Assembly: GCF_000697965.2 (NCBI RefSeq)
Contig: NZ_CP015882.1
Location: 806,001 to 870,000, forward strand
Direction: 5' to 3'
DNA from: Ensifer adhaerens
GTDB lineage: Bacteria; Pseudomonadota; Alphaproteobacteria; Rhizobiales; Rhizobiaceae
DNA length: 64,000 nt
Position 1 is the first letter of the stretch. Each line of letters opens with the position of its first letter. The notes under the pieces are model-generated. The model was given only the letters and a program-made list of their open reading frames with translations. It made no database searches and was not told where the DNA came from. Made by a program: the position numbers and the translations under genes. Shown one piece after another: positions 1 to 8,241 of this stretch.

Positions 1-333
1 CAGGATCGCCCAAGGAGCGGCTTTCGGTGCGTTTCGCCAGAGCATCACTGCGGCGAGGAAAACACCGAGGAATCCGCCCGTCGGGGAAAAGCCGCCCTGC
101 CAGATGGCGAGAACTCGCAACGGCTCCTGCAGGAAGCTCTCGGCATGGATGAGCACATGCCCGGCGCGCGCGCCGACAACGCCGAAAAGTGTGGCAGCCG
201 TCGTAAAGGTGCCAAGCCGGTTGTGGATGCGGGCGGCAAGGAGCGAGCCGACAAGCATGAAGACGATCAACCCGGCGATGACCGAAAAGCGATCGGCGGA
301 AAAAGCGAAGGGACCTATTGCGACGGCGTTCAT
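1..333 (-). CDS. Lgt-like membrane protein (prolipoprotein diacylglyceryl transferase family), partial
   Basis: The first 111 codons of a gene running off the left window edge. The ATG at 333 overlaps the dsbD stop as ATGA, so the two genes are translationally coupled. The visible part has a hydrophobic N-terminal helix (about residues 12-32, rich in V, L and I), then GARAGHVLIH and WQGGFSPTGGFLG. This order matches the start of prolipoprotein diacylglyceryl transferase (Lgt), the membrane enzyme that adds diacylglycerol to the lipobox cysteine. In E. coli Lgt the corresponding loop carries an essential His in a SFHGG context; here it reads SPTGG. With the dsbD partner, this suggests an Lgt-like paralogue with a thiol- or envelope-related role rather than the housekeeping enzyme. 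The family call is fairly secure; the function is inferred. Confidence 0.72.
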   Translation of the reverse strand, partial: MNAVAIGPFAFSADRFSVIAGLIVFMLVGSLLAARIHNRLGTFTTAATLFGVVGARAGHVLIHAESFLQEPLRVLAIWQGGFSPTGGFLGVFLAAVMLWRNAPKAAPWAIL

Positions 334-2138
334 TGCGCGCTGCCCTTGGCCATCCGTGCCGCCTCCGCAAGCGAGCCGGCCGTGATTTCTCCGACGAGGC
401 GCGTACCGGGGGCCTCCTCTTTGCTGCGGTTGAAGAAGATCATAGTCGGCGGGCCAACGACGGCAAGTGATCGCATCAGTGCGCCATTCTCCGCATCGAG
501 GGTGCTGACGTCGAGGCTGACCAAGCGGATCCCGTCAAGGCTCGCCGCGACATCAGGCTTTGTCAGAACGGACCGCTCGATCGTGCGGCAGGTGACGCAC
601 CAGCCAGCGGTGACATAGACGAGGGTGGGTTGCCTCCCGGAGGCTGCGGTGTCGAGAAGGCGGGAGAGTGCGCCGGCCGAGCCGACCTTGGCAAAATCCG
701 ACTTCTGGATGGCGGCTGTTTGGTCAACACTCGCCGCCCTCTTGAGCGGGCCGAGCGGAGTGAGCGGATCGCTGGCTCCAAGGCCGAAGCCCACCAGCAG
801 CAGACTACCCCAAATGAGCGAGACGACGGCGGTCAAGCGCGTCAGTACGCCGTAGCCGCCTGTGGACCGCAGCCCGTCGGGAGCGACCGCGTAGATGCCG
901 AAGGCAAGGGAAAACACGGCCCAGGGCAGGAGGACGAAGCGCTCCGGCACAAGCGGCGTCGCAAGCCAAATCGCCGTTCCCAGGAATGCGAAGCCGAAGA
1001 CGTGCCGGACACGTTCCATCCACGCGCCGGCGCGTGGAAGCGCCTTGCCGCCGATTGTCGCCATGATGATGAGCGGGATGCCCTTGCCAAGGCCAAGGGC
1101 GAAAAGGGCGAGTGCGCCGACCGCAATGTCACCGGTCCGGGCGATGTAGAGGAGGGCGCCGGCAAGCGGCGCGGTTACGCAGGGGCCGATGAGGAAGGCG
1201 GAGGAAAGACCGAGCAGGGCGGCGGCGGCGACCGAGCCGCCCTTCTGCCGGCCGCCGCTCAGGCGGTTGCCGATCACTGCCGGCAGCTTGATGTGGAAGA
1301 GCCCGAAGCTGGAGAGCGCCAGCAGGACGAACAGTGCCGCGACCACGCCGACAGCGACGGGCGATTGCATCACGATCTGCAGGTTTTGCCCCGACCAAGC
1401 GGCCACGATGCCAAGGAGACCGAAGGCGGACGCAAGGGCCAGCACATAAGCGGAGGCGAGCATGAAACCGCGTCGTGCCGTCAGCCCCTCTCCCTCGCGC
1501 GTGAGCATGGCCGCGACGATCGGATACATCGGGAAAACGCAGGGCGTGAAGGCGAGCAGCAGTCCGAAGCCGAGGAAGCCTGCAAGAAGCAGCGCAAACC
1601 CGCCACCGGTCATGAGCCGGTCGACCGCCGTTTCTCCGCCGTCAGCTGCGATGGAAAAACCTGTGTCCGGCGCTTCCACGGGCCGTGCGTCCTTGGCAGG
1701 CGCAAAGGCAAAACCACCGACCGGTTTGCTGATGGTCATCGCGGCGGTATCGATCGTCCGCGTTGTCGGCGGATAACAAAGCCCGCCATCCTGGCAGCCC
1801 TGATAGGTGAGGCGAATGAGCGGAGGCGCATTCGCGATCCGGGCCGAAGCCTTTTGGTAATAGACCTCGGTTGTGCCGAAGCCCGGATCGTCCTTGACTG
1901 TCCCCGGTTCGGTTTGCAGGGTGATCGGCCGGTTACCCTCATCTTCTGCTGCCAGGAAGTCCCTGTAGAGATAGTAGCCGTCAGCAATCGTCCATGTGAT
2001 CGCCAGCCGGCCGTCGTCTTGCCTGGCGATCCCAGGTACGAAGGCCTCGTCCATCGGCAGGGGCGCCTCGAGCGCCCGGGCTGGCAGGATGGCCGCAATC
2101 AAAACCCAAACCAGCGCCAGCAGACTTGCTTTCCGCAT
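330..2138 (-). CDS. dsbD: Thiol:disulfide interchange protein DsbD
   Basis: A 602-residue inner-membrane reductase that carries electrons from cytoplasmic thioredoxin to periplasmic Dsb and cytochrome c maturation partners. All three DsbD modules are present. A signal peptide (about 1-22) precedes an N-terminal immunoglobulin-like domain with the cysteine pair C115/C121 (TYQGC...GLCYPP). A central CcdA-like membrane domain of about eight helices (about 180-455) carries redox cysteines in FTPCVFP (C200) and IGPCVTAP (C320). A C-terminal thioredoxin-like domain has the active site WCVTC (C514, C517). The length is normal for the family. Its stop overlaps the start of the Lgt-like gene. No frameshift or missing cysteine was seen. 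Confidence 0.96.
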   Translation of the reverse strand: MRKASLLALVWVLIAAILPARALEAPLPMDEAFVPGIARQDDGRLAITWTIADGYYLYRDFLAAEDEGNRPITLQTEPGTVKDDPGFGTTEVYYQKASARIANAPPLIRLTYQGCQDGGLCYPPTTRTIDTAAMTISKPVGGFAFAPAKDARPVEAPDTGFSIAADGGETAVDRLMTGGGFALLLAGFLGFGLLLAFTPCVFPMYPIVAAMLTREGEGLTARRGFMLASAYVLALASAFGLLGIVAAWSGQNLQIVMQSPVAVGVVAALFVLLALSSFGLFHIKLPAVIGNRLSGGRQKGGSVAAAALLGLSSAFLIGPCVTAPLAGALLYIARTGDIAVGALALFALGLGKGIPLIIMATIGGKALPRAGAWMERVRHVFGFAFLGTAIWLATPLVPERFVLLPWAVFSLAFGIYAVAPDGLRSTGGYGVLTRLTAVVSLIWGSLLLVGFGLGASDPLTPLGPLKRAASVDQTAAIQKSDFAKVGSAGALSRLLDTAASGRQPTLVYVTAGWCVTCRTIERSVLTKPDVAASLDGIRLVSLDVSTLDAENGALMRSLAVVGPPTMIFFNRSKEEAPGTRLVGEITAGSLAEAARMAKGSAQ

Positions 2139-2343
2139 CGTTCTTGCGTCCTCGTCTTCAATCGAGGGCGGAGCGATCAGGCCGCTACCTTAAGGCAGCC
2201 TTAAAATGATTGTCCAAGGCGAAGGATAGAAACGGGCCGCGCAAGTTAATCCGCTAGGACCTTGGCGCTGGCTCTCGGTGTAATTCCGGAAGTAAAGGCC
2301 GAACGATGGTGGGGCAACCGGCGCTGCCGGTTCACCTGCTTAT

Positions 2344-2369
2344 GGACACCGGCCCTTTGGCCGGCGTCC
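2344..2369 (-). terminator. GC-rich hairpin after aztD
   Basis: An 11-bp arm with one mismatch (GGACACCGGCC, loop CTTT, GGCCGGCGTCC) lies 22 bp past the aztD stop and before dsbD. There is no clear T-tract, so it may be a weak or Rho-assisted terminator or an mRNA-stabilising stem. Confidence 0.4.
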
Positions 2370-2390
2370 AGACTTCATTGCCTATGTTCC

Positions 2391-3623
2391 CTAGTGGGTT
2401 GCGCCCGACCCACCGGCTGCGACGATTGCGAAGGGTTGTCCCTCGACCGCGATCGTGCGGGTCTCCTTCAGTGTTTCCGTGTCGATCACGCGTACCAGGC
2501 TTTGGCGCGGATCAGTGATGGCGAGGTGATTGCCGGCGACGGCGAGGCGGGGCCTTGCGTCGCGCCAGTGGCCATCTTTGCTGTAGGGCTCCGTGACGAT
2601 TTCCGATTTGGTGATCACGCCATCCACGACGTCAAGGAGGTGAAGCTTGCCGTCCTCCGTCAGGATATAGGCGTTGCGTGACTTTGCTGGATCGAGGATG
2701 AAGTCCACCCGCCGCAGCGGCAGTTCGACGAGGCGGTAGGGTTCCTTCGCGTCGGCGTCGATCAGTACGACCTTGTCTTCTCCGTAGTTCCCAAGGAAGA
2801 ACTGCATAGAAGTGCCGCCGAGCAGTGTGGATACCTTGCCTTCCGGCAGCTTGTCGCCATAGGCGAGCATCTCGAGCTTGGGGCCATCGAGCCCACCTGG
2901 GCGTGCGACCAGGACGCCCTCGGCGCAACCGAAGGCGGCCAGGCGGGCGGACGTCGCTTCACCGTGGAGCCCCGTGCAGGTTGCGACATCGCCGACCTGC
3001 TTGCCCTCCTTGTCGAGAACACGCAGGCCCAGGCGGGGAGGAAGCTCACCTTCCTTTACCGTCGCTTCGAGGTTCGGGACCGAAACGAGAAGATGGTTGC
3101 CGGTCGAAACCGCGACGCCATGGTGTGCGGCGGTAGTATCGTAAGCCTTGAGCTCCGCCTTGCCGTCCAGAAGCGCGCTTTCGCCAAGCAGATCGAACTT
3201 GCCACCGCGATCGTAGAAGATGGCGAGATCGTCACCATGGGCAACCACGTGGCCGGGCTTTTGTCCGCGAATGGTTTTCTCAAGCAGCCTCGGCTCCTTG
3301 ACCTCGATGTCCCGGTGCTCGCCGTGATCGGAAAGCGCTATGCCGGTGTCGATGGCATGGATCAGGTTCTGTTCGCCCTGGACGGCAAAGACGGTTCGTC
3401 CGGTGTCGCTCAGGGAAAGGGCGGCGTAGCCTTCAAGGTCAAAACGGCCGATTTCCTTGTCCGTTTCCAAATCGATGGCGCGGACCACGGGCTGGGTGTG
3501 GTCGGCAATGAACAAACGCCAGGTCTCGCGCTGCTGTTCTTCCTCGGCATGAGAGGTCAACGGAAAGGCGAGGGTCGCGAGAATGGTGGTGGCGAAAAGC
3601 GCGGGCAAACCGGAGCGGGACAT
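2391..3623 (-). CDS. aztD: AztD-like periplasmic zinc metallochaperone
   Basis: A 410-residue secreted beta-propeller protein resembling AztD, the chaperone that hands zinc to the AztC solute-binding protein of the AztABC importer. The chosen ATG at 3623 gives a clean signal peptide (MSRSGLPALFATTILATLAF...SHA, cleaved near residue 25). An upstream in-frame start exists but would add about 30 residues through the operator region. The mature protein has propeller-like blades (RLFIADHTQPVVRAIDLE, VFAVQGEQNLIHAIDTG, FFLGNYGEDKVVLIDAD). His-rich stretches such as DHGEHRD and AAHHGVAV could bind metal. No aztABC genes adjoin it, so any importer is elsewhere. Two Zur-type palindromes directly upstream support a zinc-starvation role. 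The family call is from memory of the fold and sequence pattern. Confidence 0.78.
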   Translation of the reverse strand: MSRSGLPALFATTILATLAFPLTSHAEEEQQRETWRLFIADHTQPVVRAIDLETDKEIGRFDLEGYAALSLSDTGRTVFAVQGEQNLIHAIDTGIALSDHGEHRDIEVKEPRLLEKTIRGQKPGHVVAHGDDLAIFYDRGGKFDLLGESALLDGKAELKAYDTTAAHHGVAVSTGNHLLVSVPNLEATVKEGELPPRLGLRVLDKEGKQVGDVATCTGLHGEATSARLAAFGCAEGVLVARPGGLDGPKLEMLAYGDKLPEGKVSTLLGGTSMQFFLGNYGEDKVVLIDADAKEPYRLVELPLRRVDFILDPAKSRNAYILTEDGKLHLLDVVDGVITKSEIVTEPYSKDGHWRDARPRLAVAGNHLAITDPRQSLVRVIDTETLKETRTIAVEGQPFAIVAAGGSGATH

Positions 3624-3636
3624 GAAATCTCCTATA

Positions 3637-3653
3637 ATGTAATAACGTAACAT
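3637..3653. promoter_or_regulatory. Zur-type operator 1 of aztD
   Basis: ATGTAATAACGTAACAT is an imperfect 8-1-8 palindrome. It matches 14 of 16 fixed positions of the widely reported proteobacterial Zur core ATGTTATA-N-TATAACAT. It sits 14 bp upstream of the aztD ATG, where bound repressor would block transcription or elongation. Confidence 0.6.
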
Positions 3654-3658
3654 GTGTT

Positions 3659-3675
3659 GTGTTATAGCGTTACAT
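3659..3675. promoter_or_regulatory. Zur-type operator 2 of aztD
   Basis: GTGTTATAGCGTTACAT is a second match (about 12 of 16 fixed positions) to the same Zur core, centred 22 bp (two helical turns) from the first. The remaining roughly 325 bp up to benE (3676-4001) holds no gene I can support. Confidence 0.5.
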
Positions 3676-4001
3676 TCGCCTTGTCCAGCGGCAACAAGCT
3701 GACGTTTGCACATGCGTCAACGAAGCCGTCACAGGCGGCCCGCGACGGCGGCCTACGTGGCTCGCTGGCGTTAAGGAGTGTGAAGCTCGGTCCTGACGGA
3801 CCGATTGGCATTCCGCGACTTCGCCTGGAGCGGCGGATGGCGGCATGTGTTGCCGCCACCCTTTGAAATGCTCGGTTTCTCCGTTGGTGGGCTTCGCCGA
3901 TTTTCAGGGCTGGGGGGCTTTGGGCGAGATGGACCAAAACCCGCCATAGGGCCTTCATCAGCGACGAAGGCCGCCAAACGCGGCGGGACCCGGTCATCCT
4001 G

Positions 4002-5234
4002 CTACTTCGCTGTGCCTTCGTTCAGGGGCAGCTTGCTCCCGCGACGCTGCGGTAGGCGGCCGTTCAGAACGATGTAGGCGAGAAGGCCGATCACCAGGCC
4101 CCAGAAGGCCCCGCCGATCCCGAGCAGCTTGATGTTGGCGGCGGAGGCCAGGAACGTGATGAGCGCCGCTTCGCGGCAGGCCGGGTCGGCTGTTGCTGCA
4201 GCAAGGCTGCCACCAATGGTACCGAGAAGGGCGAGGCCCGCTAGCGTGGCGATGAAGGTCGCAGGAAACGCCATGAACACGGCCGCAAGCGTAACGCCGA
4301 ACACGCCGACGAGCACGTAGAAAAAGCCCGCGGCGATACCCGCGATCCAGCGCCTGGAGGGGTCTTCGTGGGCCTCCTTGCCGGTTGCGATCGCCGCCGT
4401 GATTGCCGCGATATTGAAGGCGTGCGAGCCGAAAGGCGCCATGATCAGCGAACCGAAGCCAGTCGTCGTCACGATCGGGTTGGCGCTGGTCTTGAAGCCG
4501 TCATTCCGCAGCACCAGCATTCCCGGCATGTATTGGCCGGTCAGCGTGATGAGAAACAGCGGCAGTGCGACCGAAAGCAGCGCGTTCAGCGAGAACAACG
4601 GCATGGTGAAAATGGGCGCCGCGAACTCCAACTTCAGACCCGACAGGTCGACCCGGCCCTCCGCGAGCAGGAACAGGAGCCCGAGAACGAGGATGCCGAC
4701 CACGGCATAGCGGGCGGAGAAGCGCTTCAGGACGACGTAGGCGACAATCAGCAGGCCGACGAGCAACGGATCGACGCTTGCGCCGCCGAACGCGCCGATG
4801 CCGAACTGCAGCAGGATACCGGCGAGCAGGCCCGCGGCGATGCCTGGCGGGATCAGCCGGATGACCTTCTCGAAATAGCCCGAAAGCCCGAGTGCGACGA
4901 AGGCTAGAGCCGAGATCATGTAGGCGCCGATGGCCTCGGCATAGGGCGTGGTCGCAAGCGCAGTGACGAGAAAGGCTGCGGCCGGCGTCGACCAGGCGGT
5001 GATGATAGGCTCGCGATAGCGCCAGCTCAGCCAAAGCCCCGTCATTCCCACGCCGATCGAGACCGACCAGACCCAGGAAGCCGTCAACTCGGGGCTGAGC
5101 CCAGCCACTTTCGCGGCTTGAAAGACCAGGATGAAGGTGCCGCCATAGTTGACGATGACGGAGATCAGACCCGCGACAATGGGATGGGCAAGGTCGTTGA
5201 AGCGAAGGGATGACGGGAAAACATGTGATGACAT
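4002..5234 (-). CDS. benE: BenE-family benzoate/H+ symporter-like transporter
   Basis: A 410-residue polytopic inner-membrane protein of the BenE family (benzoate and related aromatic acid uptake by proton symport, NAT/NCS2-like fold). It has about 12 hydrophobic segments. Family-type stretches include ISVIVNYGGTFILVFQAAK near the N-terminus, WSTPAAAFLVT around residue 80 and APFGSHAFNIAAITAAIATG around residue 270. No aromatic degradation genes are nearby, so the substrate is uncertain. It is divergent from the MocR-type regulator, with a shared 109-bp intergenic region, which points to local control by that regulator. Confidence 0.9.
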   Translation of the reverse strand: MSSHVFPSSLRFNDLAHPIVAGLISVIVNYGGTFILVFQAAKVAGLSPELTASWVWSVSIGVGMTGLWLSWRYREPIITAWSTPAAAFLVTALATTPYAEAIGAYMISALAFVALGLSGYFEKVIRLIPPGIAAGLLAGILLQFGIGAFGGASVDPLLVGLLIVAYVVLKRFSARYAVVGILVLGLLFLLAEGRVDLSGLKLEFAAPIFTMPLFSLNALLSVALPLFLITLTGQYMPGMLVLRNDGFKTSANPIVTTTGFGSLIMAPFGSHAFNIAAITAAIATGKEAHEDPSRRWIAGIAAGFFYVLVGVFGVTLAAVFMAFPATFIATLAGLALLGTIGGSLAAATADPACREAALITFLASAANIKLLGIGGAFWGLVIGLLAYIVLNGRLPQRRGSKLPLNEGTAK

Positions 5235-5265
5235 GATCTATCGGGGCTCCTGAAATTTCGGGGAG

Positions 5266-5297
5266 GACTGGCAAGCCGCGTTGACAAATAGCCAGTC
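5266..5297. promoter_or_regulatory. Inverted repeat around a -35 element between benE and the MocR gene
   Basis: Perfect 7-bp inverted arms GACTGGC (5266-5272) and GCCAGTC (5291-5297) flank a consensus TTGACA (5281-5286) pointing toward the regulator gene. A possible -10 lies near 5305-5310. The layout fits autoregulation by the MocR protein plus control of benE. Confidence 0.45.
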
Positions 5298-5343
5298 ATT
5301 GGCCCGATATGCCCATCCATTTCGCTGAAGAGGATCAGACCAT

Positions 5344-6834
5344 TTGTTCAAGCATTCCCAACTCGAGTCCGTGAAGGCATGGATTGCCCAGCCCGCCCAG
5401 GCTGGGATGCCGCTTCATGCGCGCATCCAGCGGGCGATCCGGCAGTTGATCCTCGACGGTGCGCTTGGGCCGGGAAAGCCGCTTCCAGCTTCGCGCGTGC
5501 TCGCCAAATCCCTCGGCGTATCGCGCGATACGATCGAAGCGGCCTATGGCCAGCTTCATGCCGAAGGCTTCATCGACCGTCGCGTCGGGAGCGGCAGTTT
5601 CGTGGCCGAGGTGAAGGAGTTTGCACCCGGCAGGCGCCTGTCTCCAAGGCGCGCGCAGTCGCCCAACCAGGCAGCGGCTTTGAGCAGGCGGGGCAATGCC
5701 ATGTTCGGCAGCGGCGGCGTCAGTGAACAGCTGTTGCCCCGCCCCTTCGCCCATGGCGTGCCGGAGACGCGCACTTTTCCGCTCGCGCTGTGGGAGCGCC
5801 TCGGACGGCAGGTCTTGCGCGAAACCGGCAGAAGGGCGCTGCTTCACGGCGACCCGCAAGGGATCGAGGAGCTGCGCCGTGCCATTGCCGACTATGTGAA
5901 CCTAGAACGCGGCGCCCGTACCACGGCCGAACGGGTGCTGATCCTCACCAGCTCGCAGCAGGCGCTGACATTGTGCGCAAACATGCTGCTCGATCCCGGT
6001 GACCGCATCTTCATCGAGGATCCGGCCTATTACGGCGCGCGCAAGGCGTTCGATGCGGCGGGGCTCGAATGCGTCCCCATCCGCGTCGACCGCCATGGCA
6101 TCGCCGTCAACCAGATCAAGGCGGAGACGCGCAAGGTCAAGGCCGTATTCCTGACGCCCTCGCATCAGTTCCCGGCCGGCGCCACGCTGACGCTCGATCG
6201 CCGCCTTGCGCTGATCGAATGGGCGAGCCGCCATCAGTCCTGGATCCTCGAGGACGACTACGACAGCGAATTCCACTATGCCGGCAAACCAACGGCCTGC
6301 CTTCAGGGCCTCGATCCGCACGACCGGACGATCTACATCGGCACCTTCACCAAATCGCTCTTTCCAGGGCTTCGGATCGGCTATGCAGTTCTGCCGCCTG
6401 AGCTGGTCAAGCCGATGACCGTCGCGCGTACTCTGCTTGACGGGCACTCCGCTCCGATGGCGCAAATGACACTCGCGCGCTTCATGGAAGGCGGGCATTT
6501 CGGCGCCCATGTGCGCACAATGCGCAGCATCTACGCCGACCGGCTCGACCTTTTGGCGATGCTTGTCATAAAACATCTGCCGCATTTCCTTGAAGCGCGG
6601 GTGCCCGATGGCGGCCTGCAGATGCCGTGCGCGCTGACAGGTGCGATCTCGGAGGCCGCGGCCGTCGATGCGGCACGACGTGTCGGGATCGAGATCATGG
6701 GATTGTCCGCGCTTCACGCCGGCGGCAAGCCCGAGCCCGGGTTCCTCATGGGGTTTGCCGCTTATACGCCAAGCGAGATCGAGGGGGCGGTGCGGAAGCT
6801 GGCTGGTGCCTTCCGGGCCGCGGCGACGTCATAG
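5344..6834 (+). CDS. MocR/PdxR-type regulator (GntR HTH fused to aminotransferase-like domain)
   Basis: A 496-residue chimera. Residues about 20-85 are a GntR winged helix (LHARIQRAIRQLILDGALGPGKPLPASRVLAKSLGVSRDTIEAAY; quoted in part as seen). Residues about 120-490 are a PLP-dependent fold-type I aminotransferase-like domain with the PLP-lysine region IGTFTKSLFPGLRIGY and the DDYDSEFHY motif. Such proteins use PLP or an amino-acid adduct as effector and usually regulate the divergent gene, here benE. The start is TTG at 5344 with GAGG nine bases upstream. No ATG near the N-terminus preserves the domain. The 281 bp after it (6835-7115) contain no supported gene. Confidence 0.9.
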   Translation: MFKHSQLESVKAWIAQPAQAGMPLHARIQRAIRQLILDGALGPGKPLPASRVLAKSLGVSRDTIEAAYGQLHAEGFIDRRVGSGSFVAEVKEFAPGRRLSPRRAQSPNQAAALSRRGNAMFGSGGVSEQLLPRPFAHGVPETRTFPLALWERLGRQVLRETGRRALLHGDPQGIEELRRAIADYVNLERGARTTAERVLILTSSQQALTLCANMLLDPGDRIFIEDPAYYGARKAFDAAGLECVPIRVDRHGIAVNQIKAETRKVKAVFLTPSHQFPAGATLTLDRRLALIEWASRHQSWILEDDYDSEFHYAGKPTACLQGLDPHDRTIYIGTFTKSLFPGLRIGYAVLPPELVKPMTVARTLLDGHSAPMAQMTLARFMEGGHFGAHVRTMRSIYADRLDLLAMLVIKHLPHFLEARVPDGGLQMPCALTGAISEAAAVDAARRVGIEIMGLSALHAGGKPEPGFLMGFAAYTPSEIEGAVRKLAGAFRAAATS

Positions 6835-7115
6835 GTCGTCCAAGCGTCGCCCGCAACGGCTCGCCATTCAGTCCTGGATGACGAGCTGGAACCAGGTGTC
6901 GAGAGATCTGCTGCGCTTGACGGCGTCGAGATAGGCGAGCAGCGATAAGCAACCGAACGTCGCACCTCGCCGGGCAGACGCCGGAAAAACGATTCCCGTT
7001 TTGGTGCATTTTTTGCGGAGAACCGGCGCACTGCATAAAGTTGTAGGTACCATCGAAATGGAAAATCCATAAACTCGCGCTAGACCGATCGTCATTCGTG
7101 AATCGGGAGCGAGGC

Positions 7116-7877
7116 ATGCAAAGAGACGTGCAGTTCAACGGGCAGAAAGATTGGCGGATCGCGCGATATGCCATCGGCGGCATTGTTGGATTCGCCGTGC
7201 TCGCCCAGCTCCTGGTCTATCTCAGCCTGGTCGCCCTGGTCGACCAGCCTTATGCGGCTGCCATGGTCGGTGCCGCGCTAATCTCCCTGCTGATGGGCGT
7301 GCCACTGATCGTCGTGGCAGCGACGCAGTTTCGCCGGGCGCAGCGCCTGCGCAACCAGATCAATCATGTTGTCGCCCATGATGCCACGACGGGCTGCGTG
7401 ACCGGTCGCGGGCTCGTACAGCAGGTCAATGGCCTCGAACGCCGCCGCCAAAGCGCCGGCGAGGAGCTGCATGGCGCGCTCATTCATCTGCGTATCAACA
7501 ATCTCGATGACGTCGGCGCTGCTTTCGGCCCGGCCTGGAGCGAGGAGCTGCTGCAATTCGTCGCTTCGACGATCAGCACGTCCGTGCGTCGCGACGATAT
7601 CGTCGCCCGGACGGGCCCAGCCAGTTTCGACGTCCTGCTCGTCGGCGCAACGGAGACGGATGCGGAACATGTCTCAAACCGCCTGACGACGGCGCTGTCG
7701 TCCGCCCATTTCTCTGCCGATGGCAGCAAGGTCGACCTCGAACTCAGCGTCGGCGGAGCTTTGTTCGATGGCAGTGTCGATCTGGAACGCTTGCGCCGGG
7801 CAGCTGCCTCCGAGACGGTCATAGTTGCCAGCGAGGGCACCCGGCCTGTCGATTTTGTCCGCCTGCCTTCGGCGTGA
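7116..7877 (+). CDS. Membrane protein with degenerate GGDEF domain and intact RxxD I-site
   Basis: A 253-residue protein with two adjacent N-terminal transmembrane helices (about 18-42 and 46-69), almost no periplasmic loop, and a cytoplasmic GGDEF-like domain (about 85-245). The catalytic signature is lost: RTGPASF (G167-F171) replaces RxGGDEF, so no diguanylate cyclase activity is expected. The inhibitory-site pattern RxxD is kept (R158-D161) exactly five residues before that motif, so it could still bind c-di-GMP as a receptor. ATG 7116 has the RBS GGGAG six bases upstream; a GTG at 7098 is less likely. It precedes the type I secretion and adhesin genes, where LapD, a degenerate c-di-GMP receptor, is used in Pseudomonas. 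It has no EAL, HAMP or LapD periplasmic domain. Confidence 0.75.
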   Translation: MQRDVQFNGQKDWRIARYAIGGIVGFAVLAQLLVYLSLVALVDQPYAAAMVGAALISLLMGVPLIVVAATQFRRAQRLRNQINHVVAHDATTGCVTGRGLVQQVNGLERRRQSAGEELHGALIHLRINNLDDVGAAFGPAWSEELLQFVASTISTSVRRDDIVARTGPASFDVLLVGATETDAEHVSNRLTTALSSAHFSADGSKVDLELSVGGALFDGSVDLERLRRAAASETVIVASEGTRPVDFVRLPSA

Positions 7878-8241
7878 ATGACTGGCGATAACGTTGCTTG
7901 TGCCGGAGTCGTATGCAACGATCGCTCGCGGCGGCTGAGGGCCAGTTCGTTTGTCGCTTTAGGGTTGTGTTGCGCTGGGCCCCACTGTTGCAAAGGGTTG
8001 CCTGTCATCTGCAGTACTGTCGTGGAGCTTATTTCAATTCAATAGGTTACTGGAATCTTTTGGCGCAACACCGTTGTTCCATTTTTGCAACATAGCCGTG
8101 CGAAAGCTTGGGCCTATCAGGGACCACCCCAAAATTGGTCCCTGCTTTATATTACCTCTGTATTATCTGTCGATAAATAAGGCAGTTGCGACGTACGTTT
8201 GGATTAACCAGCATGTCGTACTGATTGCGAGGGGGATAGAG
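7878..8241. other. Intergenic region before the type I secretion operon
   Basis: About 364 bp without a supportable gene, becoming AT-rich toward the 3' end. It contains the inverted repeat at 8119-8143 and presumably the promoter of the tolC-like gene. I cannot place -35/-10 boxes with confidence. Confidence 0.5.
8119..8143. promoter_or_regulatory. Perfect 8-bp inverted repeat upstream of the tolC-like gene
   Basis: AGGGACCA (8119-8126), a 9-nt spacer, then TGGTCCCT (8136-8143), about 100 bp before the start of the secretion operon. A following T-tract is absent, so an operator is more likely than a terminator. Confidence 0.4.

Noticed and set aside
630..2204. Long open frame opposite dsbD (524 codons)
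   Set aside because: Antisense shadow of a clear DsbD gene; composition is Arg/Gly/Asp-rich with no domain.
3839..3857. Hairpin GGCGGCA-TGTGT-TGCCGCC between aztD and benE
   Set aside because: No T-tract and too far from either gene to assign a role.
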